Shown: one piece after another, positions 17,216-25,368 of the stretch
Layout of the letters: every line of letters begins with the position of its first letter
Numbering within the stretch: the first letter of the stretch is position 1
Assembly: GCA_017460915.1 (NCBI GenBank)
Contig: JAFUAA010000012.1
Location: 1-63,804 of the forward strand
Source: Bacteroidales bacterium
GTDB taxonomy: Bacteria > Bacteroidota > Bacteroidia > Bacteroidales > F082
DNA: 63,804 nucleotides
Direction: 5' to 3'
Position numbers and translations under genes: made by a program
The notes under the pieces: model-generated
What the model was told of the DNA's origin: nothing
The model's database searches: none
What the model saw: only the letters and a program-made list of their open reading frames with translations

Positions 17216-17812
17216 ATGAATAAGGTCAGTTTGGACATCATCGGCTTGACGTACAGCGAATCCTCGACGGGGGCATATGTCCTCATTTTGGGCGACAAGC
17301 ATTCGCGTCGGCGCTTGCCCATCGTCATCGGCGGTGCCGAGGCGGAGTCCATCTCCATCGGCATCGAAGGCACGAAAGGCAACCGTCCCCTCACCCACGA
17401 TTTGTTCTTGAACTTCGCCAACAACTTCAACGTCAGGATTATGGAAGTGGTCATCAATCGTTTTCGCGACGGCGTGTATTACGCCATGATCATTTGTCAG
17501 CAAGGTCCCGACTTGGTGACGATTGACGCGCGTCCATCTGATGCCATCGCCATCGCCGTGCGTGTAGGCTGCGCGATTTATGCCTACGAAAGCGTCATGG
17601 AAGAAGCGGGCATCATCATGGACGACATGGATGAGACGCAACCCGATGACCAAGATGGCGAAGAAGAATATATTAATAAGGTGCAAGGTCGCACCGACTT
17701 GAGCATTTTGAACCTCAACGAGTTGGAAGAATTGCTTCAGGAAGCCATCGACGACGAGGACTATGCGAAGGCGGCGGAGATTCGGGATGAAATCAATGGA
17801 CGCAAACAATGA
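17216..17812 (+). CDS. Bifunctional nuclease family (DUF151) protein with C-terminal UVR motif
   Basis: 198 residues. Residues 1-135 match the bifunctional nuclease fold: YVLILGDKHSRRRLPIVIGGAEAESI, RPLTHDLFLNF, VVINRFRDGVYYAMI and DARPSDAIAIAVR. The C-terminus, ELEELLQEAIDDEDYAKAAE followed by IRDEINGRKQ, is a UVR (UvrB/UvrC interaction) motif. The combination is widespread in Bacteroidota. Nuclease activity has been reported for some relatives; the role here is unproven. Cytoplasmic, single gene. Confidence 0.88.
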   Translation: MNKVSLDIIGLTYSESSTGAYVLILGDKHSRRRLPIVIGGAEAESISIGIEGTKGNRPLTHDLFLNFANNFNVRIMEVVINRFRDGVYYAMIICQQGPDLVTIDARPSDAIAIAVRVGCAIYAYESVMEEAGIIMDDMDETQPDDQDGEEEYINKVQGRTDLSILNLNELEELLQEAIDDEDYAKAAEIRDEINGRKQ

Positions 17813-17816
17813 GCCA

Positions 17817-17988
17817 TTTTAACTACAGATTTTACAGATGAAACAGATATCCGACAATAAGTTTAGAAGTCGCAAGCGACCAATTTGTACAGATTCATTC
17901 TGGCCTCAACCTATCTGTAAGATAGGATGATTGCATCCCGGAAATTTTCGAAATCAAAGCGGTAAAATCTGTGCAACCTGTAGTTAAA
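17817..17988. repeat. MITE-like element with terminal inverted repeats
   Basis: The ends TTTTAACTACAG and CTGTAGTTAAA are inverted repeats, and inside them ATTTTAC pairs with GTAAAAT. The 172-bp segment has no coding content and starts 4 nt after the stop of the bifunctional nuclease gene. It contains further short palindromes (GTCGCAAGCGAC, CTATCTGTAAGATAG). Confidence 0.5.
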
Positions 17989-18031
17989 TACATCTTAAAT
18001 ACTTGAATATCAAATTTTTAAATCAACACAC

Positions 18032-19303
18032 ATGAAAGCAATCAAACTACGCTTAATCGTGATGAACTTCCTCATCTTCGCGGTGTGGGGAGCTTATCTT
18101 TGCTCGTTGGGCATCTATCTGGGCCGCGTCGGCATGGGTGCCAACATCGGAAAGTTTTTCGCCATCCAAGGCATCGTTTCCCTATTCATGCCCGCCTTGA
18201 TGGGCATCGTGGCTGACCGCTGGATTCCCGCACAAAAGCTGCTGGGTATCTGTCATTTCCTCGCCGCTATCTTCATGGCCTTGGCGGGTTACATGGGCTA
18301 CAAATACGGTAGTGCCATCAGTTTCGGTCAACTATTCCCGTTCTACGCTCTCAGCGTGGCTTTCTTTATGCCGACCATCGCGTTGGGTAACTCCGTCTCT
18401 TACAACGCCTTGACCAAAGCTGGCCTCGACACGGTGAAGGACTTCCCTCCTATCCGCGTGTTCGGCACCATCGGCTTCATCCTGTCGATGTGGATTGTGA
18501 ACTTCACGGGCTTTAAGAACGGCTATGAGCAACTATTCGTCTCCGCTGCTTGGGGTATCATCCTTGGTTTTTACGCTTTCACGCTGCCCAATTGCCCCGT
18601 CAATAGGAACGTGGAAAGCAAGTCGTTTGTGGACACCTTCGGTCTGCAGGCATTCTCGCTGTTCAAGGACTCGAAGATGTGCGTGTTTTTCATCTTCTCG
18701 TTCCTGCTGGGTATGTGCCTGCAGGTGACCAACGGCTTCGCCACGCCTTTCCTCGATGCTTTCGGGCAATCGCGGGAATATGCCAACGCCTTTGCCGTGA
18801 AGAACAACGTGTTTTTGTCGTCCATCTCACAAGTGTCTGAAACGCTGTGCATCCTGCTGATTCCGTTCTTCTTGAAGAAGTTCGGCATCAAGAAGGTGAT
18901 GATTATCGCTTTTGTGGCCTGGGCCTTGCGTTTCTTCTTCCTCGGCGCGGGCAGTCCCACGGGCTTCGGCCTCGTGCTGTTCATCCTCTCAATGATTGTC
19001 TATGGCGTGGCTTTCGACTTCTTCAACATCAGCGGCTCGCTCTTCGTTGACCAAAACACCGACGAAAGCATCCGCAGCAGCGCGCAGGGCGTGTTCATGA
19101 TGATGACCAACGGCCTCGGCGCCACGGTGGGTTCGTTCTGCGCCCAAGCCGTCGTCAACCACTTCACCCTCGGCAAGACCAACTTCGCCGAACTGATGGC
19201 TGGCTGGTCGTCGGCTTGGTATGTGTTTGCGGCGTTTGCCTTAATCGTTGGTGTGCTTTTCGCTATTTTGTTCAAGTACAAGCACGAGCCTGAGAAACAA
19301 TAA
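18032..19303 (+). CDS. MFS nucleoside permease (NupG-like, NHS family)
   Basis: 423 residues with 12 predicted membrane helices. The opening MNFLIFAVWGAYLCSLGIYL with the following GRVG and IVSLFMPALMGIVADRWIPA is typical of Bacteroidota nucleoside:H+ symporters, as are PPIRVFGTIGFILSMW and a late DFFNISGSLFVDQNTDESIR. It probably imports purine or pyrimidine nucleosides across the inner membrane for salvage; upp elsewhere in the window serves the same pathway. It is separated from the preceding gene by a MITE-like element and followed by a strong terminator. Confidence 0.9.
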   Translation: MKAIKLRLIVMNFLIFAVWGAYLCSLGIYLGRVGMGANIGKFFAIQGIVSLFMPALMGIVADRWIPAQKLLGICHFLAAIFMALAGYMGYKYGSAISFGQLFPFYALSVAFFMPTIALGNSVSYNALTKAGLDTVKDFPPIRVFGTIGFILSMWIVNFTGFKNGYEQLFVSAAWGIILGFYAFTLPNCPVNRNVESKSFVDTFGLQAFSLFKDSKMCVFFIFSFLLGMCLQVTNGFATPFLDAFGQSREYANAFAVKNNVFLSSISQVSETLCILLIPFFLKKFGIKKVMIIAFVAWALRFFFLGAGSPTGFGLVLFILSMIVYGVAFDFFNISGSLFVDQNTDESIRSSAQGVFMMMTNGLGATVGSFCAQAVVNHFTLGKTNFAELMAGWSSAWYVFAAFALIVGVLFAILFKYKHEPEKQ

Positions 19304-19329
19304 AAGACAGCTAATCCAACTCACGATTG

Positions 19330-19409
19330 CACTTCACAAAGTGAGGTTCTATGGAAAAGTTGCACTTCTCGAAGTGCAACTTTTTATTATTTTTGCACTT
19401 CACGAAGTG
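19330..19409. repeat. Operator-like CACTTC-AC-GAAGTG palindromes upstream of an ATPase gene
   Basis: CACTTCACAAAGTG (19330-19343) and CACTTCACGAAGTG (19396-19409) are near-identical palindromes, each followed by AGGTT. The terminator stem between them (GTTGCACTTC/GAAGTGCAAC) shares the same core. The second copy lies immediately after a TATTTTTG box (19388-19395) and 19 nt before another (19429-19436), so it could be a repressor site for the 19450 gene. Confidence 0.55.
19359..19388 (+). terminator. Intrinsic terminator after the nucleoside permease gene
   Basis: Perfect 10-bp stem GTTGCACTTC (19359-19368) and GAAGTGCAAC (19371-19380), followed by TTTTTATT. Confidence 0.75.
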
Positions 19410-19449
19410 AGGTTTAAAAAATTATTCCTATTTTTGCAAAAAAATCGCC

Positions 19450-20625
19450 ATGGAAGCACTATTCACTTCATTTCATATCCACCTCGACCTCACGCCGATG
19501 GATTATGTCCGTTCGTTTCACGACAAGATCAACTGGAAGAACCGTCTTATCGGCTTGATGGGCCAAAAAGGCGTGGGCAAGTCAACGCTTTTGCTACAGC
19601 ACATCAAGATGTATGACAATTTGGAGGAAACGCTATATGTGCAGGCAGATGACCTCTATTTTGCGGGCCATACACTATATGAAATGGCCTATGACTTCTT
19701 CAAGCGTGGCGGCAAACGGCTTTACATCGACGAGATTCACAAATACAAAAGGTGGTCGACAGAGATCAAGATGATTTACGACCAGCTGCCGCTGCTTTCG
19801 GTGGTATATTCGGGCAGTTCATTATTAGCCTTGCGCAAAGGCAGTTCGGCTGACCTCAGCCGTCGTTCGATTGAATACACCATGTCAGGGCTGTCGTTTC
19901 GCGAATACCTCAACATTGCCAATGGATGGAACCTGCAGCCTGCTTCGCTCGACGACATCCTCAAAGGACGAATCGACTTCCCATACGGCGAGCACCGCCC
20001 GTTGAAGTACTATGCCAAATACTTGAGAGAAGGCTTCTATCCCTATTTCAAAGAAGATGATTTTTTAGTGCGCTTGCGTCAGGCCGTCAATGAGACCGTT
20101 GAGCACGACATTCCCAACTACGCAGACATGCCAGTAGCTTCGGCCGTGAAGCTGAAGAAGCTAATGTATGTGCTGGCCAATAGCGTCCCATTCAAGCCTA
20201 ATCTCACCAAAATGGCAAGTGCGCTGGAGATTGGTCGCAACCAGTTGCCAGATTATGTCGATTATCTTGTCAGTTCGCAGCTTTTCAACACTTTGCGCGA
20301 AAAAGGCACCAGCGATGCCATTTTGCAAAAAGTGGAGAAACTCTACCTCAACAACAGCAACATTGCCTATGCCATTTCCGACAATCCGCCCGATGAAGGC
20401 ACAATACGCGAGACCATGTTCCTCACTTGGATGCAGGAAACCCACAAGGTGACAGCATCAAAAATCTCCGATTTCGAGATTGACGGCATCACCTTCGAGG
20501 TGGGCGGCAAAAACAAGAAAGGCACGCAAGTGAAAGAAGCTGACGAAGCCTATTTGGTGAAAGACAACATTGAGTACGCCTTCGGAAATTCTGTCCCCAT
20601 TTGGATGTTTGGATTTGTGTATTAA
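19450..20625 (+). CDS. AAA_14-family ATPase with DUF4143 C-terminal domain
   Basis: 391 residues. Walker A GQKGVGKST lies near residues 39-47 and a Walker B-like KRLYIDEIHKYKRW near residue 95. SVVYSGSSLLAL (sensor region) and a DUF4143-like C-terminus with DNPPDEGTIRETMFLTWMQ and FEIDGITFEVGGKNK complete the family pattern. These ATPases are abundant in Bacteroidota accessory DNA; their biological role is not established. The gene has a TATTTTTG box 14 nt before its ATG and palindromes upstream. Its stop is only 4 nt from that of the convergent glycosyltransferase. Confidence 0.88.
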   Translation: MEALFTSFHIHLDLTPMDYVRSFHDKINWKNRLIGLMGQKGVGKSTLLLQHIKMYDNLEETLYVQADDLYFAGHTLYEMAYDFFKRGGKRLYIDEIHKYKRWSTEIKMIYDQLPLLSVVYSGSSLLALRKGSSADLSRRSIEYTMSGLSFREYLNIANGWNLQPASLDDILKGRIDFPYGEHRPLKYYAKYLREGFYPYFKEDDFLVRLRQAVNETVEHDIPNYADMPVASAVKLKKLMYVLANSVPFKPNLTKMASALEIGRNQLPDYVDYLVSSQLFNTLREKGTSDAILQKVEKLYLNNSNIAYAISDNPPDEGTIRETMFLTWMQETHKVTASKISDFEIDGITFEVGGKNKKGTQVKEADEAYLVKDNIEYAFGNSVPIWMFGFVY

Positions 20626-20629
20626 GCTA

Positions 20630-21625
20630 TTAATTGCGGCCTCGGATATAACACAAGGCATCTCTATACCCCAAAAATAAGGCTCCAATCGCTTTCCAGT
20701 ATTTCGGATAGCAATTGATTGCAACCGTAAATAATGTATAATTAAAGAATCCATAAATACCACCAACCAAAGCCATTAACTTTTCAGCAAAGCCATCACT
20801 ATACTTCCAAATGAACTTATACCAATAGACCGACCTATTCCTAGCAATAGAATAATACCTAATCCTCTTATCTTCAAGTCTCGTACGAGCAATATGACCA
20901 GCTTGGGCATTCAAATGCCTGTATCTTACACGCAAAGCATAAGCCATTCTCAAACCTTTTTTATTCAATTTACTGAAAAACACAGGTTCATCAAAAGCAG
21001 AGTAACTTGTAAGCCGCCCTTGCTCAAGCCATTTTTCTTCTTCAAAACGAGCCGATTTTGCGACCTCGGTTTTTATGAAAAAACATTGGAAACAAGCTGT
21101 AGTACAAAAATAACAATTATCAAGTTTATTGCTATTGATAAACACCTTATGTCCTGCCGTTGCCGTCAAAACATCAAGATATGCGGATTTTCGTCTACTT
21201 GTGAACATCTGGCCAGTAAATCCGTTCCTAATCCGTACACTCAAAGGATATTTAAGATTGATAGTATTATCTTCAGCTTTGGCGTTTTCACCTTGCATTG
21301 GCAAGCAACAATCAAGATCGTTGTCAACTAGATAACGATAGAGTCTTTCTACCATATCATAGTCAAACTCCAAGTCATCGTCAACCACAAGGATATATTC
21401 TGATGATGCCGCATTAATGCCTTCCGCTCGTTGTGTCACCATTCCTTTTTCGCACCTGATTATTGTTTCATTTCCTAATTGGTAATCAAGGTCATATCCA
21501 TTAGGAATGGCAACAATAATACTTTCAGGTTTCACGGTTTGCCTTGCAATAGATTGTAGAAGTCTCAAATACTTTTCTCCTGAATTTCCAAGAGTCCTGA
21601 TTACAACAGAATACGAAATGTTCAT
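20630..21625 (-). CDS. Family 2 glycosyltransferase
   Basis: About 331 residues from MNISYSVVIRTLGNSGEKYL; seven more codons are open upstream, but this ATG places the first strand of the fold at the N-terminus. GT-A features are present: VAIPNGYDLDY, EGINAASSEYILVVDDDLEFD (the DxD-type metal site), LDCCLPMQGENA and a DEPVFF segment. The C-terminal third has hydrophobic stretches that may touch the membrane. Usual substrates are nucleotide sugars for surface glycans. No other glycan gene is adjacent and the gene is clearly more A+T-rich than its neighbours, suggesting transfer. It converges with the upstream ATPase gene. Confidence 0.85.
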   Translation of the reverse strand: MNISYSVVIRTLGNSGEKYLRLLQSIARQTVKPESIIVAIPNGYDLDYQLGNETIIRCEKGMVTQRAEGINAASSEYILVVDDDLEFDYDMVERLYRYLVDNDLDCCLPMQGENAKAEDNTINLKYPLSVRIRNGFTGQMFTSRRKSAYLDVLTATAGHKVFINSNKLDNCYFCTTACFQCFFIKTEVAKSARFEEEKWLEQGRLTSYSAFDEPVFFSKLNKKGLRMAYALRVRYRHLNAQAGHIARTRLEDKRIRYYSIARNRSVYWYKFIWKYSDGFAEKLMALVGGIYGFFNYTLFTVAINCYPKYWKAIGALFLGYRDALCYIRGRN

Positions 21626-21917
21626 CTGATTGATAGTTTTACGCATCCACTATCAATCACGAAATCAGGAAACAGAAAAGGTGTGAACTTTTCCATTCGC
21701 GTTCACGGGAAGCCTGAGATGAAACCCGCCAATTCTCATAGAATTTGTTCACACCTATAAAGGTGCAAACACAATTATTGAGAATTGCAGATATGTTCCA
21801 AGGCTCACCTTGAACCGCTTTTATTCCGACTTTCTTGAAATCAGTTTCTCAGGCTTTTTCTCGAACGCGAATAATAGCTAATGCTTTGGTTTATAATATG
21901 TTAATTAAATACTCTTT
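21626..21917. other. Intergenic region with inverted GGTGTGAAC motifs
   Basis: No gene seen. GGTGTGAAC (about 21695) and GTTCACACC (about 21750) are inverted copies enclosing about 50 nt, and a further GTTCACG lies between. They may form a hairpin upstream of the glycosyltransferase gene. Confidence 0.4.
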
Positions 21918-23060
21918 CTATAATTGCTTTAGTTCGTTATTTAAGAATTCAACAAATTTCTCTTTGGGCGGCAGTTGGAGCAAGTACTTGGAAACAAACA
22001 GGTTCTCATCCATCCCTGCCGTGGCATATTTCACCATTTCGGTTGTGACATCGGTGCACAACAGAATGCCTATCGGGGCATTGTCGCCCATAGCCATCAT
22101 GTTCTCGCGATAATAGGCCACATACATATTCAGTTGCGCCATGTCGGCATAGTTGAACTTCCTGGTTTTCAGTTCAACCAACACATGGCATTTCAATATT
22201 CGATGATAAAACACCAAATCAACGAAGAAATACTCATCGTCAATCAGGATTCGCTTTTGGCGACCTTCAAAACAAAAGCCCTCACCCAATTCCAAGATAA
22301 ACTCTTGAATGTGGCTAATCAACAGGGTTTCAAGGTCGCTTTCTTCAACCACATCGGCACTCTTCAATCCCAAGAAGTCAAAGACGTATGGCGATTTGAC
22401 TATGGCTATCGGTGAGAACACATCCGCTTTCTCATTAACAAGAGTCAGCAACTTCTCGGGTTTTTTGCTTAACCCTGCCCGCTCATAACAAAGCGTATCG
22501 ATTTGCCGGCGCAATTCTTTCACACTCCAGCACCCCTTGATAGTCTCAATTTCGTAAAACACGCGCTTCAAAGGATCATCTATGTATATCAATTCTGCAA
22601 AATGGGTGAAAGAAATAGCGTTGAACAATCTATTTGGTTCCACCTCTAGTAATTTTTCAGTCGGCGACTGAAATATTTTCACATCCTTCTCTTTTACATT
22701 AAACTGATGGTTCTCAGACAATTGTAATTTTTCAGTCAACGACTGAAAAATTGGAAGGTCAAACGAGTGTTGCAAATAGGAAGCTACTCCTATCTCTAAC
22801 TGTGGATAAACTAAGTAAAACTTTCTGCATTGATTCAACACCGTCGTTCCGAGGCCTTTAATTTTCAATGATTTTGACAATGAAGCAATCAGCTTATCCC
22901 CATATTTCGCCCTGTCCTCACCATTTTGCTCAAACTCCACAATCCAATACCCCACCAACCAATTGCGGGCAGTGATGTTTTGGTTGATGGCTCTCATGGC
23001 ATTGTTCTGCAATGCATTATGGGTAACCAAAATGTTCGATGTCAGTTGCGGAAAATCCAT
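21918..23060 (-). CDS. DUF1016 (YhcG-type) PDDEXK nuclease-domain protein
   Basis: 380 residues. The N-terminal DUF1016 part contains [20 protein letters not shown] and [14 protein letters not shown]; the C-terminal PDDEXK-like core has [20 protein letters not shown] followed by [12 protein letters not shown], giving the D...ExK metal-site residues. Between them is a linker of about 40 residues with two related motifs, IFQSLTEKL and IFQSPTEKL, each encoded by a palindromic repeat. The promoter is the TATTTTTG box at 23088-23081, divergent from thyA. Family members occur with restriction and mobile loci; the function is uncertain. Confidence 0.88.
   Translation of the reverse strand: MDFPQLTSNILVTHNALQNNAMRAINQNITARNWLVGYWIVEFEQNGEDRAKYGDKLIASLSKSLKIKGLGTTVLNQCRKFYLVYPQLEIGVASYLQHSFDLPIFQSLTEKLQLSENHQFNVKEKDVKIFQSPTEKLLEVEPNRLFNAISFTHFAELIYIDDPLKRVFYEIETIKGCWSVKELRRQIDTLCYERAGLSKKPEKLLTLVNEKADVFSPIAIVKSPYVFDFLGLKSADVVEESDLETLLISHIQEFILELGEGFCFEGRQKRILIDDEYFFVDLVFYHRILKCHVLVELKTRKFNYADMAQLNMYVAYYRENMMAMGDNAPIGILLCTDVTTEMVKYATAGMDENLFVSKYLLQLPPKEKFVEFLNNELKQL
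22655..22752. repeat. Two coding palindromes TTTCAGTC-NNN-GACTGAAA
   Basis: Copy one is 22655-22673 (TTTCAGTC/GACTGAAA around GGC). Copy two is 22726-22752, with 12-bp perfect arms (AATTTTTCAGTC) around AAC. Both are read in the same frame of the DUF1016 gene and encode FQS(L/P)TEKL. Confidence 0.8.
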
Positions 23061-23080
23061 CGTAGCAAATTATTTCAGCG

Positions 23081-23131
23081 CAAAAATACAACATTTCTCA
23101 AAAAACCTATGAGCAAAAATGTTTATCTTTG
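23081..23131. promoter_or_regulatory. Divergent promoter region between the DUF1016 gene and thyA
   Basis: TATTTTTG on the minus strand (23088-23081) faces the DUF1016 gene; TATCTTTG on the plus strand (23124-23131) faces thyA and lies 19 nt before its ATG at 23151. Confidence 0.6.
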
Positions 23132-23150
23132 CAAAAATATTGAACGCATA

Positions 23151-23978
23151 ATGAAGCAATACCTCGACCTACTCCAACATATCCTTGACCACGGCGTGCA
23201 GAAGGGTGACCGCACGGGCACAGGCACCATCAGCGTGTTCGGCTACCAGATGCGCTTCGACCTCTCGGAAGGCTTTCCGTTGGTCACGACGAAGAAGGTG
23301 CACCTGAAAAGCATCATCTACGAACTGCTTTGGCTGCTGAAGGGCGACACCAACATCCAATACCTGCACGACCACAAGGTGTCGATTTGGGACGAATGGG
23401 CCGACCCCAACGGCGACCTTGGCCCCGTTTACGGTGCCCAGTGGCGTAATTGGAACAACGAAGGCATCGACCAGATTGTTCAAGTGGTGAAGAGCATCAA
23501 GGAGAATCCCAACAGCCGCCGGCATATCGTGACGGCTTGGAACCCCAGCGTCATGCCCGATGAGCACGAGAAGAACTTTGCGGCTAATGTGGCTGCTGGC
23601 AAGGCCGCTTTGCCACCTTGTCATGCTTTCTTTCAATTCTATGTGGCCAACGACAAGCTGTCGTGCCAGCTATACCAACGCAGTGCCGATGTGTTTCTCG
23701 GCGTGCCGTTCAACATCGCCTCCTACGCCCTCCTCACGATGATGATGGCGCAAGTGTGTGGCCTGCAGCCTGGCGACTTCGTCCACACCTTCGGCGACGT
23801 GCACATCTACAACAACCTCATCGAGCAGGTGAAGACACAACTCAAGCGCCCCCCTCGCCCACTGCCTACCATGCGCCTCAACCCCGAAGTGAAGGACATC
23901 TTCGGTTTCAAATACGAGGACTTCACTTTGGAGAATTACGACCCTTGGCCAGTGATTAAGGGAGAGGTTTCAATTTAG
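23151..23978 (+). CDS. thyA: Thymidylate synthase
   Basis: 275 residues from [15 protein letters not shown]; an upstream extension of the frame crosses the promoter and is rejected. Signature elements: [20 protein letters not shown], the dUMP-binding YGAQWRNW, the catalytic cysteine in [12 protein letters not shown] (C157), [20 protein letters not shown] and [11 protein letters not shown]. It methylates dUMP with methylene-tetrahydrofolate, yielding dTMP and dihydrofolate. folA, which regenerates tetrahydrofolate, starts 40 nt downstream, so the two form a natural operon. Confidence 0.97.
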   Translation: MKQYLDLLQHILDHGVQKGDRTGTGTISVFGYQMRFDLSEGFPLVTTKKVHLKSIIYELLWLLKGDTNIQYLHDHKVSIWDEWADPNGDLGPVYGAQWRNWNNEGIDQIVQVVKSIKENPNSRRHIVTAWNPSVMPDEHEKNFAANVAAGKAALPPCHAFFQFYVANDKLSCQLYQRSADVFLGVPFNIASYALLTMMMAQVCGLQPGDFVHTFGDVHIYNNLIEQVKTQLKRPPRPLPTMRLNPEVKDIFGFKYEDFTLENYDPWPVIKGEVSI

Positions 23979-24018
23979 TTATCTGTTTGTAGTTATCAGT
24001 TGAATTAAGAGAAGAATT

Positions 24019-24513
24019 ATGATTTCCATCATCGTGGCCATGGCCGAAAACCGCGCCATCGGCAGAGGCGGCGACCTCATCTGGCACAACTCGCGCGACT
24101 TGAAGCAATTCAAGAAAATCACCACGGGACACACCGTCATCATGGGCTACAAGACCTACCTCTCGCTGCCCAACCACAAGGCCTTGCCCAACCGCCGCAA
24201 CATCATTCTCTCAACGCGATTAGTCGAAGCTCCTGAAGGCTTCGAAATCGTCGATTCCATCGACAAGGCTTTGGCGATGGTCGCAAACGAGGAAGAAGTC
24301 TTCATCATGGGTGGCGGCATGGTCTACGAACAATTCTTGCCCTTGGCCGACAGGCTCTACCTGACTCGCATCGAAAAGAGTTTTGAGGCCGACACCTATT
24401 TCCCCTTCGTCAACTTAAACGAATGGGATTTGGTTGACCTTGAAGTGATTGACGACGACCCGCAGGTGGACTATTCCTATCGTTTCGAGGTGTGGGAACG
24501 GATGGATGTCTGA
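24019..24513 (+). CDS. folA: Dihydrofolate reductase
   Basis: 164 residues, normal length. ISIIVAMAENRAIGRGGDLIWHNSRDLKQFK carries the active-site acidic residue (the D of SRDLKQF); shorter landmarks are TGHTVIMGYKT, LPNRRNIILST, EVFIMGGGMVYEQFLPLAD and LYLTRI. The nucleotide-binding MGRKT position reads MGYKT. It reduces dihydrofolate produced by ThyA and lies 40 nt downstream of thyA on the same strand. An inverted repeat after the stop (about 24522-24590, AATTGTTGTTTG/CAAACAATT) may end the transcript. Confidence 0.95.
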   Translation: MISIIVAMAENRAIGRGGDLIWHNSRDLKQFKKITTGHTVIMGYKTYLSLPNHKALPNRRNIILSTRLVEAPEGFEIVDSIDKALAMVANEEEVFIMGGGMVYEQFLPLADRLYLTRIEKSFEADTYFPFVNLNEWDLVDLEVIDDDPQVDYSYRFEVWERMDV

Positions 24514-24593
24514 TTATTTGTTGAATTGTCTAATTGTTGTTTGGGGGCAAACAATTCAACATTTCAACAAGGCAACAATTCAACAACGGGCAA

Positions 24594-25286
24594 CTACTTC
24601 TCAAAATGCTGATAATCCTTTCCGCTAATCCAATCGCCTCCCCAGCGGAAGCCATGTTGGCGGAACAATCGGTAACACAAGTCCCCTTTTGCAATCTTAT
24701 AGGGGAATTGGGCATCGCGTTGGAGATAATCCGTGCTCCCCGCAGGCTTGACGACAGTTTTCCCCGCAGCACGTATCTTTAAGTAGGGATTGTATCGCGG
24801 ATTAATATCGATAGCCACTCCAAAGCTATGCTTCGAAATCCCGCTTCCTGCCGTAATGAATCTCTGGTTGAAACAAGACGTGTTGTTGTCGCGCATTGAG
24901 GCCTCGTCATCACCGTCATAAAGTTCGATCAATCGCATTTTCTCTATGGGGTAAGCTGCTTGATACAAAGCCTTGAAGATTTCCAACAAATCATTGGCTA
25001 TTAACTTGTTGCAAACCAATTCTCCTACCATTGCATTGCCGTCAAAGTCTCGGTGAAGGACTTGCAAATAGCGCAAATCATCCCATATCACTCCACCCAG
25101 TTTTTTGTAGGAACATTGCTCCATTCGAATCCGCAAATCGTCTGAGATGGGTGAAACGCTGAAAAAAAACTCATAACCATACACCTTCAGATAAGGCTCT
25201 GGCACTGCATCGCCAGGCCGAAACCTTTGCGCCCAAAGCGTCCCCATCATAAGGCTAAGTAGAGCAATAATCCAAATGCGTTTCAT
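24594..25286 (-). CDS. Secreted M15-family peptidoglycan peptidase
   Basis: 230 residues with a signal peptide ending LWA|Q (residue 19). The zinc ligands of the M15 family are present in GISKHSFGVAIDINPRYNP (SxHxxGxAxD) and the C-terminal GKDYQHFEK. Known relatives are D,D- or L,D-carboxypeptidases or endopeptidases acting on cell-wall peptides, so the periplasm or outer face is the likely site. The promoter box TACTTTTG (25301-25294, minus) sits 7 nt upstream of the ATG and next to the terminator of the upstream C10 peptidase gene. Confidence 0.88.
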   Translation of the reverse strand: MKRIWIIALLSLMMGTLWAQRFRPGDAVPEPYLKVYGYEFFFSVSPISDDLRIRMEQCSYKKLGGVIWDDLRYLQVLHRDFDGNAMVGELVCNKLIANDLLEIFKALYQAAYPIEKMRLIELYDGDDEASMRDNNTSCFNQRFITAGSGISKHSFGVAIDINPRYNPYLKIRAAGKTVVKPAGSTDYLQRDAQFPYKIAKGDLCYRLFRQHGFRWGGDWISGKDYQHFEK

Positions 25287-25303
25287 CGGGGCGCAAAAGT
25301 ACG

Positions 25304-25338
25304 AAAAAAATGGTTGCCCCTCGAAGAGGCAACCATTT
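25304..25338 (-). terminator. Intrinsic terminator after the first C10 peptidase gene
   Basis: On the minus strand AAATGGTTGCC (25338-25328 as rendered) and GGCAACCATTT form an 11-bp stem with a 9-nt loop, followed by a T-run at 25307-25304. Confidence 0.7.
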
Positions 25339-25368
25339 CACTTAAAACCATTATATGAAAACAAATTC

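Noticed and set aside
22926-23150. Longer N-terminal extension of thyA
   Set aside because: It crosses the divergent promoter region, and thymidylate synthase homology starts exactly at 23151.
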